DNA from: Bifidobacterium breve
Lineage (GTDB): Bacteria > Actinomycetota > Actinomycetes > S36-B12
DNA: 9,655 bases
Direction: 5' to 3'
Assembly: GCA_943328365.2 (NCBI GenBank)
Contig: CALPZT020000033.1
Span: 1 to 9,655, forward strand
In this document: one piece after another, positions 1 through 6,323 of the stretch
How the letters are laid out: every line of letters begins with the position of its first letter
Numbering within the stretch: the stretch's first letter is position 1
Program-made: the position numbers and the translations under genes
Notes under the pieces: model-generated
The model's database searches: none
Told to the model about the DNA's origin: nothing
What the model saw: the letters and a program-made list of their open reading frames with translations, nothing else

Positions 1-981
1 ACCGTCACATTCGTCCGCAATCGAAACATCAACTACACGAACGTCTGCACGTTCAAGTGCACCTTCTGCGGCTTCTCCAAGGGTCCGCTCTCGCTCAACC
101 TGCGAGGCAAGCCCTACCTCCTGTCGAACGAGGAGATTGCCGACCGCGTGCGTGAGGCCGATGCGCTCGGGGCAACCGAAGTGTGCCTTCAGGGAGGTAT
201 TCATCCGGATTTCGACGGCGACTACTACCTCGAGGTCTGTCGCACGGTTAAGGCTGCCGTTCCGGACATGCATGTGCACGGCTTCACGGCGCTTGAGGTG
301 ACCGAAGGGGCCCGGCGTCTGGGCGAGCCACTGCCGTCGTACCTGGCCCGGATGCGCGACGCCGGTTTGAAATCCCTGCCGGGAACCGCAGCCGAGATCC
401 TCGACGACTCGATCCGCGAGGTCCTCTGCCCTGACAAGATCACGACGAACGAGTGGCTCGACTGCCACGAGATGGCGCATGAAGCCGGCCTGCGGTCGAA
501 CGTGACGATCATGTTCGGGAGCATCGAGCACCCGAAGCACTGGGCCCGGCACATGGTTCGCACCCGCGAACTGCAGAAGCGCACGCTCGGCTTCACCGAG
601 TTCATCCCCCTGCCCTTCGTTCACATGGCATCGCCGATCTACCTCAAGCGTCGGGCGCGTCGCGGCCCGACCTGGCGCGAGACCGTCCTCATGCACGCCG
701 TCGGTCGGATCGCCTACCGAGGCTGGATCGACAACGTCCAAGCCTCGTGGGTGAAGCTCGGTGTCGTCGGTGCCCAGCAGCTGCTTCAGGCGGGGGTGAA
801 CGATCTCGGCGGTACCCTCATGGACGAGAACATCTCCAGGGCCGCCGGGGCCGCCCACGGCCAGGGCATCACACCAGATGACTTTCGCGCAGTGGTCGAG
901 CCAATCGGCCGAACGCTGCGCCAGCGAACCACCCTGTACGAGCCCATTCAGCCCCTCGCCACAAAGGAAGCAGCCCGATGA
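1..981 (+). CDS. fbiC: FO synthase, CofH (C-terminal) part, 5'-truncated by window edge
   Basis: This is a radical-SAM enzyme of F420 biosynthesis. The CofH half joins the diaminouracil intermediate and a tyrosine-derived fragment to give the basis of FO, the deazaflavin core. The frame is open from base 1 and 326 residues are visible. The radical-SAM cluster motif CxxxCxxC (CTFKCTFC) lies at visible residues 16-23, so only the first few dozen residues of the domain are missing. Other family hallmarks are EVCLQGGIHPD, MHVHGFTALE, LPGTAAEILDD, FTEFIPLPFVH, SWVKLG, NDLGGTLMDENISRAAG and a C-terminal RQRTTLY. Actinobacteria usually have a CofG-CofH fusion (FbiC), but the window does not show whether CofG is fused upstream. 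The TGA stop overlaps the next ATG (ATGA, 978-981). The sequence after the cluster (GFSKGPLSLNLRGKP) differs from my memory of mycobacterial FbiC, so this may be a distinct subtype or a second copy. The family call is firm; the fusion state and subtype are open. Confidence 0.93.
   Translation, partial: TVTFVRNRNINYTNVCTFKCTFCGFSKGPLSLNLRGKPYLLSNEEIADRVREADALGATEVCLQGGIHPDFDGDYYLEVCRTVKAAVPDMHVHGFTALEVTEGARRLGEPLPSYLARMRDAGLKSLPGTAAEILDDSIREVLCPDKITTNEWLDCHEMAHEAGLRSNVTIMFGSIEHPKHWARHMVRTRELQKRTLGFTEFIPLPFVHMASPIYLKRRARRGPTWRETVLMHAVGRIAYRGWIDNVQASWVKLGVVGAQQLLQAGVNDLGGTLMDENISRAAGAAHGQGITPDDFRAVVEPIGRTLRQRTTLYEPIQPLATKEAAR
963..970 (+). promoter_or_regulatory. Shine-Dalgarno for the AA_synth gene
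   Basis: AAAGGAAG lies 7 nt before the ATG at 978, inside the last codons of fbiC. With the ATGA overlap it fixes the start of the next gene and points to translational coupling. Confidence 0.6.
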
Positions 982-1535
982 AGATCAGAAGTGCCGTGAC
1001 AACGACCCAGGAGACCTTCACGGAGGCAGGCGCCGAGCTGCCGTCTGCCACGATCGTTGTCGTGGCGGCGGCAGTCGTCGAGAACCCGCTGGCAGGCAGG
1101 GGGCAGGTCGCCGACCTCGAGGAGCTCGAAGTCCTGGGCAACGAGGCAGCGGGCTTCCTCGTTCGTCAGGCACTGCGGGCGCTGGGAGCGCTCGGAGTCG
1201 ATCCCTCCGAGGTTCGAGGCTACGGAAAGGGTGCCATAGTTGGCATCAATGGCGATCGTGAGCACACCGCAGCCGTGCTCCACCCGCGATTCGGAGCCCC
1301 GGTCCGCGCAGCCATCGGCGGGGGAGCCGACATCATCCCAGGCACGAAGAAGGTCGGCGGGGTCGGTTCCTCGATCACGATGCCGATCGGAAACAAGGAC
1401 GATCGCTGGGTGTTCGACGACATGGACGCTGCCGAGCTTGCAATCGTTGATGCGCCGCGTCCTGACGAAATGGTCATTGCCCTTGTCCTCAGTGCAGGAG
1501 GCCGTCCAGGCGCCCGCGTCAAGAAGCCTGTCTAG
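978..1535 (+). CDS. AA_synth (former DUF1185) family protein, function unknown
   Basis: This 185-residue protein matches the 'amino acid synthesis' family (PF06684) along its full length. It starts MKIR, has a hydrophobic strand followed by ENPLAGR (35-41), then YGKGAIVG (82-89), the EHTAAVLHPRFGAPVRAA block (95-112), GGGADIIPGTKK (114-125), and a C-terminal DAPRPDEMVIA segment (158-168) ending in GGRP. No signal peptide or membrane segment is seen, so it should be cytosolic. The family name comes from early annotation; to my knowledge no reaction is firmly established. The start is set by the ATGA overlap with fbiC and a Shine-Dalgarno 7 nt upstream. Being coupled to an FO synthase suggests that it works with, or near, an F420-dependent step, but this is inference from context. 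Family membership is confident; function is not. Confidence 0.88.
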   Translation: MKIRSAVTTTQETFTEAGAELPSATIVVVAAAVVENPLAGRGQVADLEELEVLGNEAAGFLVRQALRALGALGVDPSEVRGYGKGAIVGINGDREHTAAVLHPRFGAPVRAAIGGGADIIPGTKKVGGVGSSITMPIGNKDDRWVFDDMDAAELAIVDAPRPDEMVIALVLSAGGRPGARVKKPV

Positions 1536-1540
1536 GTATC

Positions 1541-1545
1541 GGAGG
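1541..1545 (+). promoter_or_regulatory. Shine-Dalgarno for the EthD-like gene
   Basis: A consensus GGAGG sits 5 nt before the ATG at 1551, within the 15-nt gap after the preceding TAG. It supports this start and a shared transcript with the upstream gene. Confidence 0.75.
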
Positions 1546-1550
1546 CACAT

Positions 1551-1880
1551 ATGTTCAAGGCCGTCATTCTTCTCACCCGCCGTGCTGACCTGACCCACGA
1601 TCAGTTCGCCGAGTGGTGGCTCGTCGAGCATGCTCCTCTTGCGGCACAGCTCCCGGGAGTGCGCCGGTTGTGCTTCAACCTCGTCGACCCGACCGGTGAG
1701 GCCGCTGTCGACGATGCGGCTCCCGATGGAGTGTCCGAGCTCTGGTTCGACTCGAAGGCCGACTTCGAGGCGGCCTACGCCACGGAGATCGGCATGGCCG
1801 TAGCAGCTGATTCGATGGCGCACCTCGCCAGCCGCGTCCGAATGCTTGTCACGGAGCATGAGGTGGTTGCAGAGCGGTGA
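1551..1880 (+). CDS. EthD-type dimeric alpha/beta-barrel protein
   Basis: This is a small 109-residue cytosolic protein. The N-terminal strand FKAVILLTRR, then a helix with LTHDQFAEWW, a VEHAPLAAQLPGVRR turn (25-39) and a second half beginning VSELWFDS (61-68) match the EthD family (PF07110), a ferredoxin-like alpha/beta-barrel fold. About 100 residues is the usual family length. EthD was named from the ethyl tert-butyl ether degradation locus of Rhodococcus, where it is needed alongside a P450 system, although its exact role is unclear. Related barrels include monooxygenases and intermediate-binding proteins. His27 of the HAPL motif is the conserved polar residue most likely to matter. It has its own strong Shine-Dalgarno, and its stop overlaps the next start (GTGA, 1877-1880). 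The presence of a P450 two genes downstream fits an accessory role in oxidation, by inference. Confidence 0.85.
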   Translation: MFKAVILLTRRADLTHDQFAEWWLVEHAPLAAQLPGVRRLCFNLVDPTGEAAVDDAAPDGVSELWFDSKADFEAAYATEIGMAVAADSMAHLASRVRMLVTEHEVVAER

Positions 1881-3589
1881 CCCTCGCCGAGGTCGTCCTC
1901 ACGGTCCGGCAGCGAGCGGTGCCGCGTCGCAGTGACTACGCAGGCCTGTCCACCTCGTACCGCAAGGACATCCTGGCCGGGATAACGGTCGGAGTCGTTG
2001 CCCTGCCTCTCGCACTGGCATTCGGCGTGGCGTCGGGTGTCGGTGCAGCTGCGGGCCTCATCACGGCAATAGTCGCCGGCTTTGTCGCCGCGGTCTTCGG
2101 GGGATCGAACTTCCAGGTCTCGGGACCGACCGGTGCGATGACGGTCGTGCTGCTGCCGATCGTCGCCCGGTTCGGGGCATCTGCCGTCGTGCCCGTCGCG
2201 ATCATGGCTGGGGGCATCGTTCTCGCCATGGGGCTGTTCGGCCTCGGGCGCGCGGTGTCATTCATCCCGTGGCCCGTCGTCGAAGGATTCACGATCGGCA
2301 TCGCGATCATCATCTTCTTGCAGCAGGTCCCGCTCGCCCTTGATGTTCCGCGCCCAGAAGGCGACAACACGGCCATCGTCGCGCTGCGTGCGCTGCAGTC
2401 AGCCGACTGGGCAGTAGCGATTCAATCCATCGCGGTCGTGGCGCTCGTCGTCGTCGTCCTCGTCGTGATGCCACGACTCAACAAGGCGGTTCCCTGGTCG
2501 ATCATCGCGATCGTCCTGGCAACGGTGGCTGTCGGCTTCGTCGGCTGGCAGATGAGCCGCATCGGCAGCCTGCCCGACGGCCTGCCCGCCCCGAGTATTC
2601 CGGTTCTCGATGCGTCGTCGACCGGGGCTCTGTTCTCGGCAGCTATCGCCGTTGCGGCGTTGGCGGCCATCGAGAGCCTGCTCTCGGCTCGAGTGGCCGA
2701 CGGCATGACGTCCGTCGCCGATGGCATGAAATCGCCGGGCCGGTATGACCCAGACCGTGAACTCGTCGGACAGGGCCTTGCGAACATCGCATCCGGAGCA
2801 TTCGGCGGGATGCCCGCCACCGGCGCCATCGCGCGCACTGCAGTCAACGTGCGCGCCGGCGCCCGCACCCGGGTCTCAGCCATGGTCCACTCACTCGTCC
2901 TCATCGTCGTCGTGGTCGCCGGTGGCGGGCTTGTCGCAGTCATCCCGCTTGCGGCGCTCGCAGGAGTGCTCATGGTGACCGCGGTGCGGATGATCGATCG
3001 GCGGGTGGCTCTGTCGGTCCTTCGGTCGACGCGAGCCGACGCTCTCGTCATGGTCGTGACCGCTGCGGCCACGGTCGCCCTCGACCTCATCCTCGCAGTG
3101 GAGATCGGCATCGCGATCGCGGCTGGCCTTGCGCTGCGGGCATTAGCCCAGAGCAGCACGATGGATCGCGAGGAGGTTGCGTCATCGGACACGATTGGTG
3201 CAACGGAATCGGGGCCCTCCGAGCAGGCGCTGCTTCATGAGCACATCGCGGTCTACCGGCTCGATGGTGCGCTCTTCTTCGGTGCATCACAGCGCTTCCT
3301 CGATGAGCTCGTCGATGTCGCTGACGTCCGCGTTGTCGTCCTGAGGCTCGGGGGCATCCGAATGCTGGACGCAAGCGGGGCGCACGCGCTAGAGGAGATC
3401 ATCGACGATCTTCAGGGCCGGCGGATCGCGGTCATCCTCCAGGGCATTCGGCCCGAGCATGTCGCGACACTCGAGGCAGTTGGCACATTCGGGGCGCTCG
3501 TCAGTGCTCACCATGCGGTGGAGTCGCTGTCCGAGGCGATCGATCACGCGCGCATGCATGTTCGGCGGGCGTTAGGTGCCCGCGGGTGA
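1877..3589 (+). CDS. SulP/SLC26 family anion transporter with C-terminal STAS domain
   Basis: This 570-residue integral membrane protein starts at a GTG that overlaps the EthD stop (GTGA); GAGGTGG lies about 10 nt upstream. The transport domain begins with RKDILAGITVGVVALPLALAFG (29-50), carries VSGPTGAM (81-88), the conserved substrate-region loop of SulP proteins, and continues through many hydrophobic helices to about residue 425. A polar linker leads into a STAS domain (about 452-560) with the core RMLDASGAHALEEI near Ser500, resembling the anti-sigma-antagonist fold that regulates SulP activity. Family members carry sulfate, bicarbonate, or dicarboxylates such as succinate and aspartate. 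The substrate cannot be read from sequence, and nothing in the neighbourhood is a sulfate-assimilation or carbon-fixation gene. In this operon it may import the organic acid or other anion that the neighbouring enzymes handle (inference). The length is normal and the frame is intact. Confidence 0.92.
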   Translation: MTLAEVVLTVRQRAVPRRSDYAGLSTSYRKDILAGITVGVVALPLALAFGVASGVGAAAGLITAIVAGFVAAVFGGSNFQVSGPTGAMTVVLLPIVARFGASAVVPVAIMAGGIVLAMGLFGLGRAVSFIPWPVVEGFTIGIAIIIFLQQVPLALDVPRPEGDNTAIVALRALQSADWAVAIQSIAVVALVVVVLVVMPRLNKAVPWSIIAIVLATVAVGFVGWQMSRIGSLPDGLPAPSIPVLDASSTGALFSAAIAVAALAAIESLLSARVADGMTSVADGMKSPGRYDPDRELVGQGLANIASGAFGGMPATGAIARTAVNVRAGARTRVSAMVHSLVLIVVVVAGGGLVAVIPLAALAGVLMVTAVRMIDRRVALSVLRSTRADALVMVVTAAATVALDLILAVEIGIAIAAGLALRALAQSSTMDREEVASSDTIGATESGPSEQALLHEHIAVYRLDGALFFGASQRFLDELVDVADVRVVVLRLGGIRMLDASGAHALEEIIDDLQGRRIAVILQGIRPEHVATLEAVGTFGALVSAHHAVESLSEAIDHARMHVRRALGARG

Positions 3590-4962
3590 ACCGTACGTCG
3601 GGCGAGTTCGGATCCTTCCTTGGCACGCCAGCGACAGCGCCCGGTCCGAGCGGCCGTGCGATGCTCAGGGAATTCGGCCAGATTCGAGGCAATCCGCTCG
3701 ACTACCTCGAGCGCATGTGGCGAGAGCACGGCGATGTCGTGCAGTTCCCGATCCCTCGTCCGCCGAGCTATCTGGTGAACGACCCCGAGGCGGTTCGGCG
3801 GGTCCTCGTCGATCAGGCCCGCAGCTTTGGCAAGTCGACAATCCAATACCGGGCACTATCGCTCGTGACCGGCGAGGGCCTGCTCACCTCAGACGGCGAT
3901 GTCTGGCGGCGGCAGCGTCGCATGGTGCAGCCGGCATTCCATCACGAGACCCTCGCGCAGCTCACCGACCACATCGAGCGGGCGTCGGCTGCTGTCGTCT
4001 CGAGCTGGAATCAGGCAGGAGCGGGTGCCGTCGTCGACATCGATGTCGCGATGATGCACGCGACCTTGGAGGTCGTGGGTCATGCGCTCTTCGGCAGTGA
4101 TCTCTCCGGTGATGCTGCCGCACTCGCCGACGCGACCCTCGATGCCCTCGACGTGGTGGTCGCGCGGGCACGGGTCCCCGTCACCCCGCCCGCTTGGGTC
4201 CCGTCACCGGCGAACCGGCGGCTCAACGGTGCAAACACGGTGCTCGACGGTGCGGTGCGCCGAATGCTCGCGGATCGGCGGGAGTCACCCTCGTTGACTC
4301 ACGACATGCTTGACATGCTCATGTCGGTACGCGATGAGGACGGCATCGGCCTGTCGGCCGAGGAGATTCGCAATCAGATGGTGACCTTCATCGTCGCTGG
4401 CCATGAGACGGTGGCGAGCGCCCTCACCTGGGCCTTCGCGCTCCTCGCGGCTCACCCCCGCGAGCAGGAGTCGCTGCACGCCGAGCTCGTGGACGTCGTC
4501 CGCGATGAGCCCTTGACGATCGACGACTACTCGCGGCTCACCCGCACGAGGGCCGTGTTCGACGAGGCGCTGAGGCTCTACCCGCCCGCCTGGCTCATCA
4601 CCCGCAAGGCACATGCACAGACCGAACTCGGCGGGCGAGACGTGCCGGCGGAATCCCTCGTCATCCTCAGCCCGTGGCTCCTGCACCGGCACCCCGCGCT
4701 GTGGCGATCGCCTGAGGAGTTTCGACCGTCGCGCTTCATCGATGACGACATCGATCGCAGCGCCTTCCTCCCATTCGGGGCGGGGCCGCGCATGTGCATT
4801 GGTCGCGATTTCGCGTATGTCGAAGGCGTGCTCATGCTCGCCCGGCTCGCCTCTCGTTTCCAGGTGTCCTATCCGGACGGATCAGGGGTGCCGGCAACCG
4901 ATCCACTCGTGACGATCCGGCCGGCCGGGGGCCTGCGATTACGAATTACCCGCCGCGGGTGA
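3586..4962 (+). CDS. cytochrome P450 monooxygenase
   Basis: This 458-residue haem-thiolate monooxygenase has all the core motifs. The I-helix AGHET (271-275) includes the oxygen-activating acid/threonine pair. The K-helix ExxR is EALR (327-330), followed by LYPPAW. The haem loop FLPFGAGPRMCIG has the ligand Cys404. It also has a C-helix WRRQRRMVQPAF segment, and FRPSRF before the haem loop. There is no membrane anchor, so it should be soluble. The GTG start overlaps the SulP stop (GTGA). The ALRLYPP and FGAGPRMCIG signatures recall P450s acting on fatty-acid-like or terpenoid hydrophobic substrates, but the substrate cannot be assigned. No ferredoxin or reductase gene lies in the window, so electrons must come from elsewhere. 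It ends the plus-strand operon and runs 17 nt into the 3' end of the convergent CBS gene. Confidence 0.95.
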   Translation: MNRTSGEFGSFLGTPATAPGPSGRAMLREFGQIRGNPLDYLERMWREHGDVVQFPIPRPPSYLVNDPEAVRRVLVDQARSFGKSTIQYRALSLVTGEGLLTSDGDVWRRQRRMVQPAFHHETLAQLTDHIERASAAVVSSWNQAGAGAVVDIDVAMMHATLEVVGHALFGSDLSGDAAALADATLDALDVVVARARVPVTPPAWVPSPANRRLNGANTVLDGAVRRMLADRRESPSLTHDMLDMLMSVRDEDGIGLSAEEIRNQMVTFIVAGHETVASALTWAFALLAAHPREQESLHAELVDVVRDEPLTIDDYSRLTRTRAVFDEALRLYPPAWLITRKAHAQTELGGRDVPAESLVILSPWLLHRHPALWRSPEEFRPSRFIDDDIDRSAFLPFGAGPRMCIGRDFAYVEGVLMLARLASRFQVSYPDGSGVPATDPLVTIRPAGGLRLRITRRG

Positions 4963-5380
4963 TGTAGTCGAGGAGGGCTGCCCGCTCGCCCTCGAGCTCG
5001 CCGAGCCGGGACTTCACGACGTCTCCGATGCTCACAATGCCGATGAGTCCGCCGGTGTCGTCCGTGATCGGAACGTGCCTGATGCGACGCTCGGTCATGA
5101 GATGCATGAGCTCGTCGATGCTGGCTGTCGGGGGCGCGCAGTAGACCTGCGGAGTCATGATCGACGCAACCGGTGCATCGAGCACGGTGCTTCCGTGCAT
5201 GAGCGAGCGCACGACATCACGCTCCGAAACGATGCCGGAGATGGTGGCGCCGTCCGGCGACACGACGAGGGCGCCCACTGAGTGCTCAGTAAGCATTGCG
5301 ACGAGACCCGCCACGCTTGCCTCGGGGTGGATGGTGAGGACGGCTCTGCCCTTGCTGCCGAGAATGGTCGCGAGCTGCAC
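4946..5380 (-). CDS. tandem CBS-domain protein
   Basis: This 144-residue cytosolic protein is made almost entirely of a CBS pair (Bateman module). CBS1 covers about residues 10-62 (ending GIVSERDVVRSL) and CBS2 about 72-128 (RRIRHVPITDDTGGLIGIVSIGDVVKSRL). A short acidic/charged helix follows (LGELEGERAALLDYI). CBS pairs usually bind adenine nucleotides or related ligands and modulate a partner; no enzymatic domain is attached here. The GTG start is supported by GGGAGG 6 nt upstream. It lies downstream of hisN on the same strand with an 82-nt gap, so it may be read from the hisN transcript or from its own promoter. Its partner and ligand are unknown. Stand-alone CBS proteins of this size are common in Actinobacteria, some linked to hypoxia or stress, but nothing here proves that role. 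Confidence 0.9.
   Translation of the reverse strand: MQLATILGSKGRAVLTIHPEASVAGLVAMLTEHSVGALVVSPDGATISGIVSERDVVRSLMHGSTVLDAPVASIMTPQVYCAPPTASIDELMHLMTERRIRHVPITDDTGGLIGIVSIGDVVKSRLGELEGERAALLDYITRGG
4948..4960. terminator. possible bidirectional terminator between convergent P450 and CBS genes
   Basis: ACCCGC-C-GCGGGT is a perfect 13-bp palindrome lying between the two convergent stop codons (TAA of the CBS gene at 4948-4946, TGA of the P450 at 4960-4962). As a hairpin it gives only a 5-bp GC stem with a 3-nt loop, and no U-tract follows on either strand. A terminator role is weakly supported; the palindrome itself is certain. Confidence 0.25.
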
Positions 5381-5386
5381 GATGGG

Positions 5387-5392
5387 CCTCCC
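5387..5392 (-). promoter_or_regulatory. Shine-Dalgarno for the CBS gene
   Basis: On the minus strand GGGAGG lies 6 nt before the GTG at 5380. It selects this start and contrasts with hisN and aroA, which lack a usable site. Confidence 0.7.
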
Positions 5393-5410
5393 AAACTGGA
5401 TCGTGGCCCC

Positions 5411-5439
5411 AGTGTGGACCCGTTCGAGCCGATTGTCAG
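5411..5439 (-). promoter_or_regulatory. candidate promoter for the CBS gene
   Basis: On the minus strand CTGACA (5439-5434) is followed, after a 17-nt spacer, by CACACT (5416-5411). This is a fair match to a housekeeping -35/-10 pair. Transcription from it would give a leader of roughly 25 nt carrying the Shine-Dalgarno. The -10 is weak, and read-through from hisN is an alternative. Confidence 0.35.
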
Positions 5440-5462
5440 CCCCAGGGGTCGTGAGCCCTTGA

Positions 5463-6248
5463 CTACCGGTCGCTCATGAGCAGTTGGAGGACCTCGTCGT
5501 GGAGAAGGCCGTTCGTCGTGACCGCGCAGCCCCCCTCGAGGGCAGGCCGGCCGTCGAATGCCGTGATTCGCCCTCCCGCCTCGGTGACGATCGGGACGAT
5601 CGCGCCGATATCCCAGGCCCCGAGCTCCGGCTCAGCGGCGATATCGACAGCGCCCTCAGCAACGAGGATGTGCGACCAGAAGTCGCCATAGGCGCGCTGG
5701 CGCCAGGTAGCGGCGATGAGATCCGTGAGCCCCGTCTCGGTCCTGTTGCTCCATCCGACAGAGTCGGAGTAGGACAGCGATGCATCGGAGAGCGCCCGCA
5801 CCCCGCTCACCTCGAGCCGCACCGGCTCCCGGCCCAGCATCGTGCCCCAGGCACCTGCTCCAGTGCTCGCCCACCAGCGTCGTGCGAGGGCCGGAGCCGA
5901 CACGACACCAATGACGACCTCACCCTCCTCGACGAGCGCGATGAGGGTTGCCCACACCGGGACTCCTCGAACGTAGTTCTTCGTGCCATCGATCGGATCG
6001 ATGATCCATCGCCGGGAAGCGGAGCCCTCCGACGTGCCGAACTCCTCGCCGAGCACGCTGTCTTCGGGCCGCTCGCGGGTGATCATCCCGCGAAGGGCTG
6101 CCTCGGCCGCCTTGTCGGCCTCGGTGACCGGGGTGAGGTCGGGCTTCGTCTCGACCTTGAGGTCGAGGGCTCCGAATCGCTCCATCGTGATGATGTCGGC
6201 GGCATCGGCCATGCGCAGGGCGAGATCGAGATCGGCAGCGTGGTCCAC
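5463..6248 (-). CDS. hisN: inositol-monophosphatase-family phosphatase, probable histidinol-phosphatase
   Basis: This 261-residue enzyme of the Mg2+-dependent IMPase superfamily shows the standard metal-site motifs: GEE (67-69), DPIDGTKN (84-91, with Asp84 and Asp87 as metal ligands) and the C-terminal WDIGA (212-216). In Actinobacteria this subfamily (HisN) removes the phosphate from histidinol phosphate in histidine synthesis. Its position near aroA and rsgA, and the TKPDLTPVTEADKAAE and GDFWSHILVAEGAVDIAAEP segments, fit HisN better than a true inositol phosphatase. The GTG start at 6248 is chosen because TAGGTT lies 6 nt upstream, the leaderless layout used by three other genes here, and no Shine-Dalgarno is present. 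An ATG at 6252-6250 is in another frame. A CBS gene follows on the same strand. Superfamily assignment is firm; substrate is probable. Confidence 0.88.
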   Translation of the reverse strand: MDHAADLDLALRMADAADIITMERFGALDLKVETKPDLTPVTEADKAAEAALRGMITRERPEDSVLGEEFGTSEGSASRRWIIDPIDGTKNYVRGVPVWATLIALVEEGEVVIGVVSAPALARRWWASTGAGAWGTMLGREPVRLEVSGVRALSDASLSYSDSVGWSNRTETGLTDLIAATWRQRAYGDFWSHILVAEGAVDIAAEPELGAWDIGAIVPIVTEAGGRITAFDGRPALEGGCAVTTNGLLHDEVLQLLMSDR

Positions 6249-6254
6249 GCATGA

Positions 6255-6260
6255 AACCTA
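6255..6260 (-). promoter_or_regulatory. -10 box of a leaderless hisN promoter
   Basis: On the minus strand TAGGTT (TAnnnT type) is followed by 6 nt and then the GTG start of hisN, so transcription should begin at or next to the start codon. No convincing -35 is seen. Confidence 0.6.
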
Positions 6261-6295
6261 TCCGGGTCTTCGCACGCGGGCGGGGGCGCCCGGAT
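6260..6295. repeat. 7-bp inverted repeat in the hisN/DUF2231 divergent region
   Basis: ATCCGGG (6260-6266) and CCCGGAT (6289-6295) are perfect inverted copies 22 bp apart, and GGGCGCCC (6284-6291) is a palindrome within the same region. They lie between the two divergent -10 boxes. This could be an operator or a chance GC-rich match. Confidence 0.3.
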
Positions 6296-6311
6296 GGAGC
6301 CGGAGGCTGCC

Positions 6312-6317
6312 TAGGCT
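6312..6317 (+). promoter_or_regulatory. -10 box of a leaderless promoter for the DUF2231 gene
   Basis: TAGGCT is followed by 6 nt and the ATG at 6324. There is no Shine-Dalgarno at a normal distance. The layout matches the hisN promoter on the opposite strand. Confidence 0.6.
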
Positions 6318-6323
6318 GGTCTC

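Noticed and set aside
948..1859. 303-codon open frame on the minus strand opposite the AA_synth and EthD genes
   Set aside because: It lies wholly antisense to two well-supported genes, its translation resembles no family I know, and long antisense frames are expected in GC-rich DNA.
2422..3192. 256-codon minus-strand open frame opposite the SulP gene
   Set aside because: The low-complexity Thr/Ala/Arg-rich translation is the mirror of hydrophobic SulP codons; there is no start signal.
5381..5462. Terminator after hisN in the hisN/CBS gap
   Set aside because: Only a very short CCCC-A-GGGG symmetry is present, with no usable loop or U-tract; read-through is equally likely.
5484..6254. 256-codon plus-strand open frame opposite hisN
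   Set aside because: hisN has clear catalytic motifs on the other strand; this frame has arginine/proline/aspartate-rich composition with no domain.
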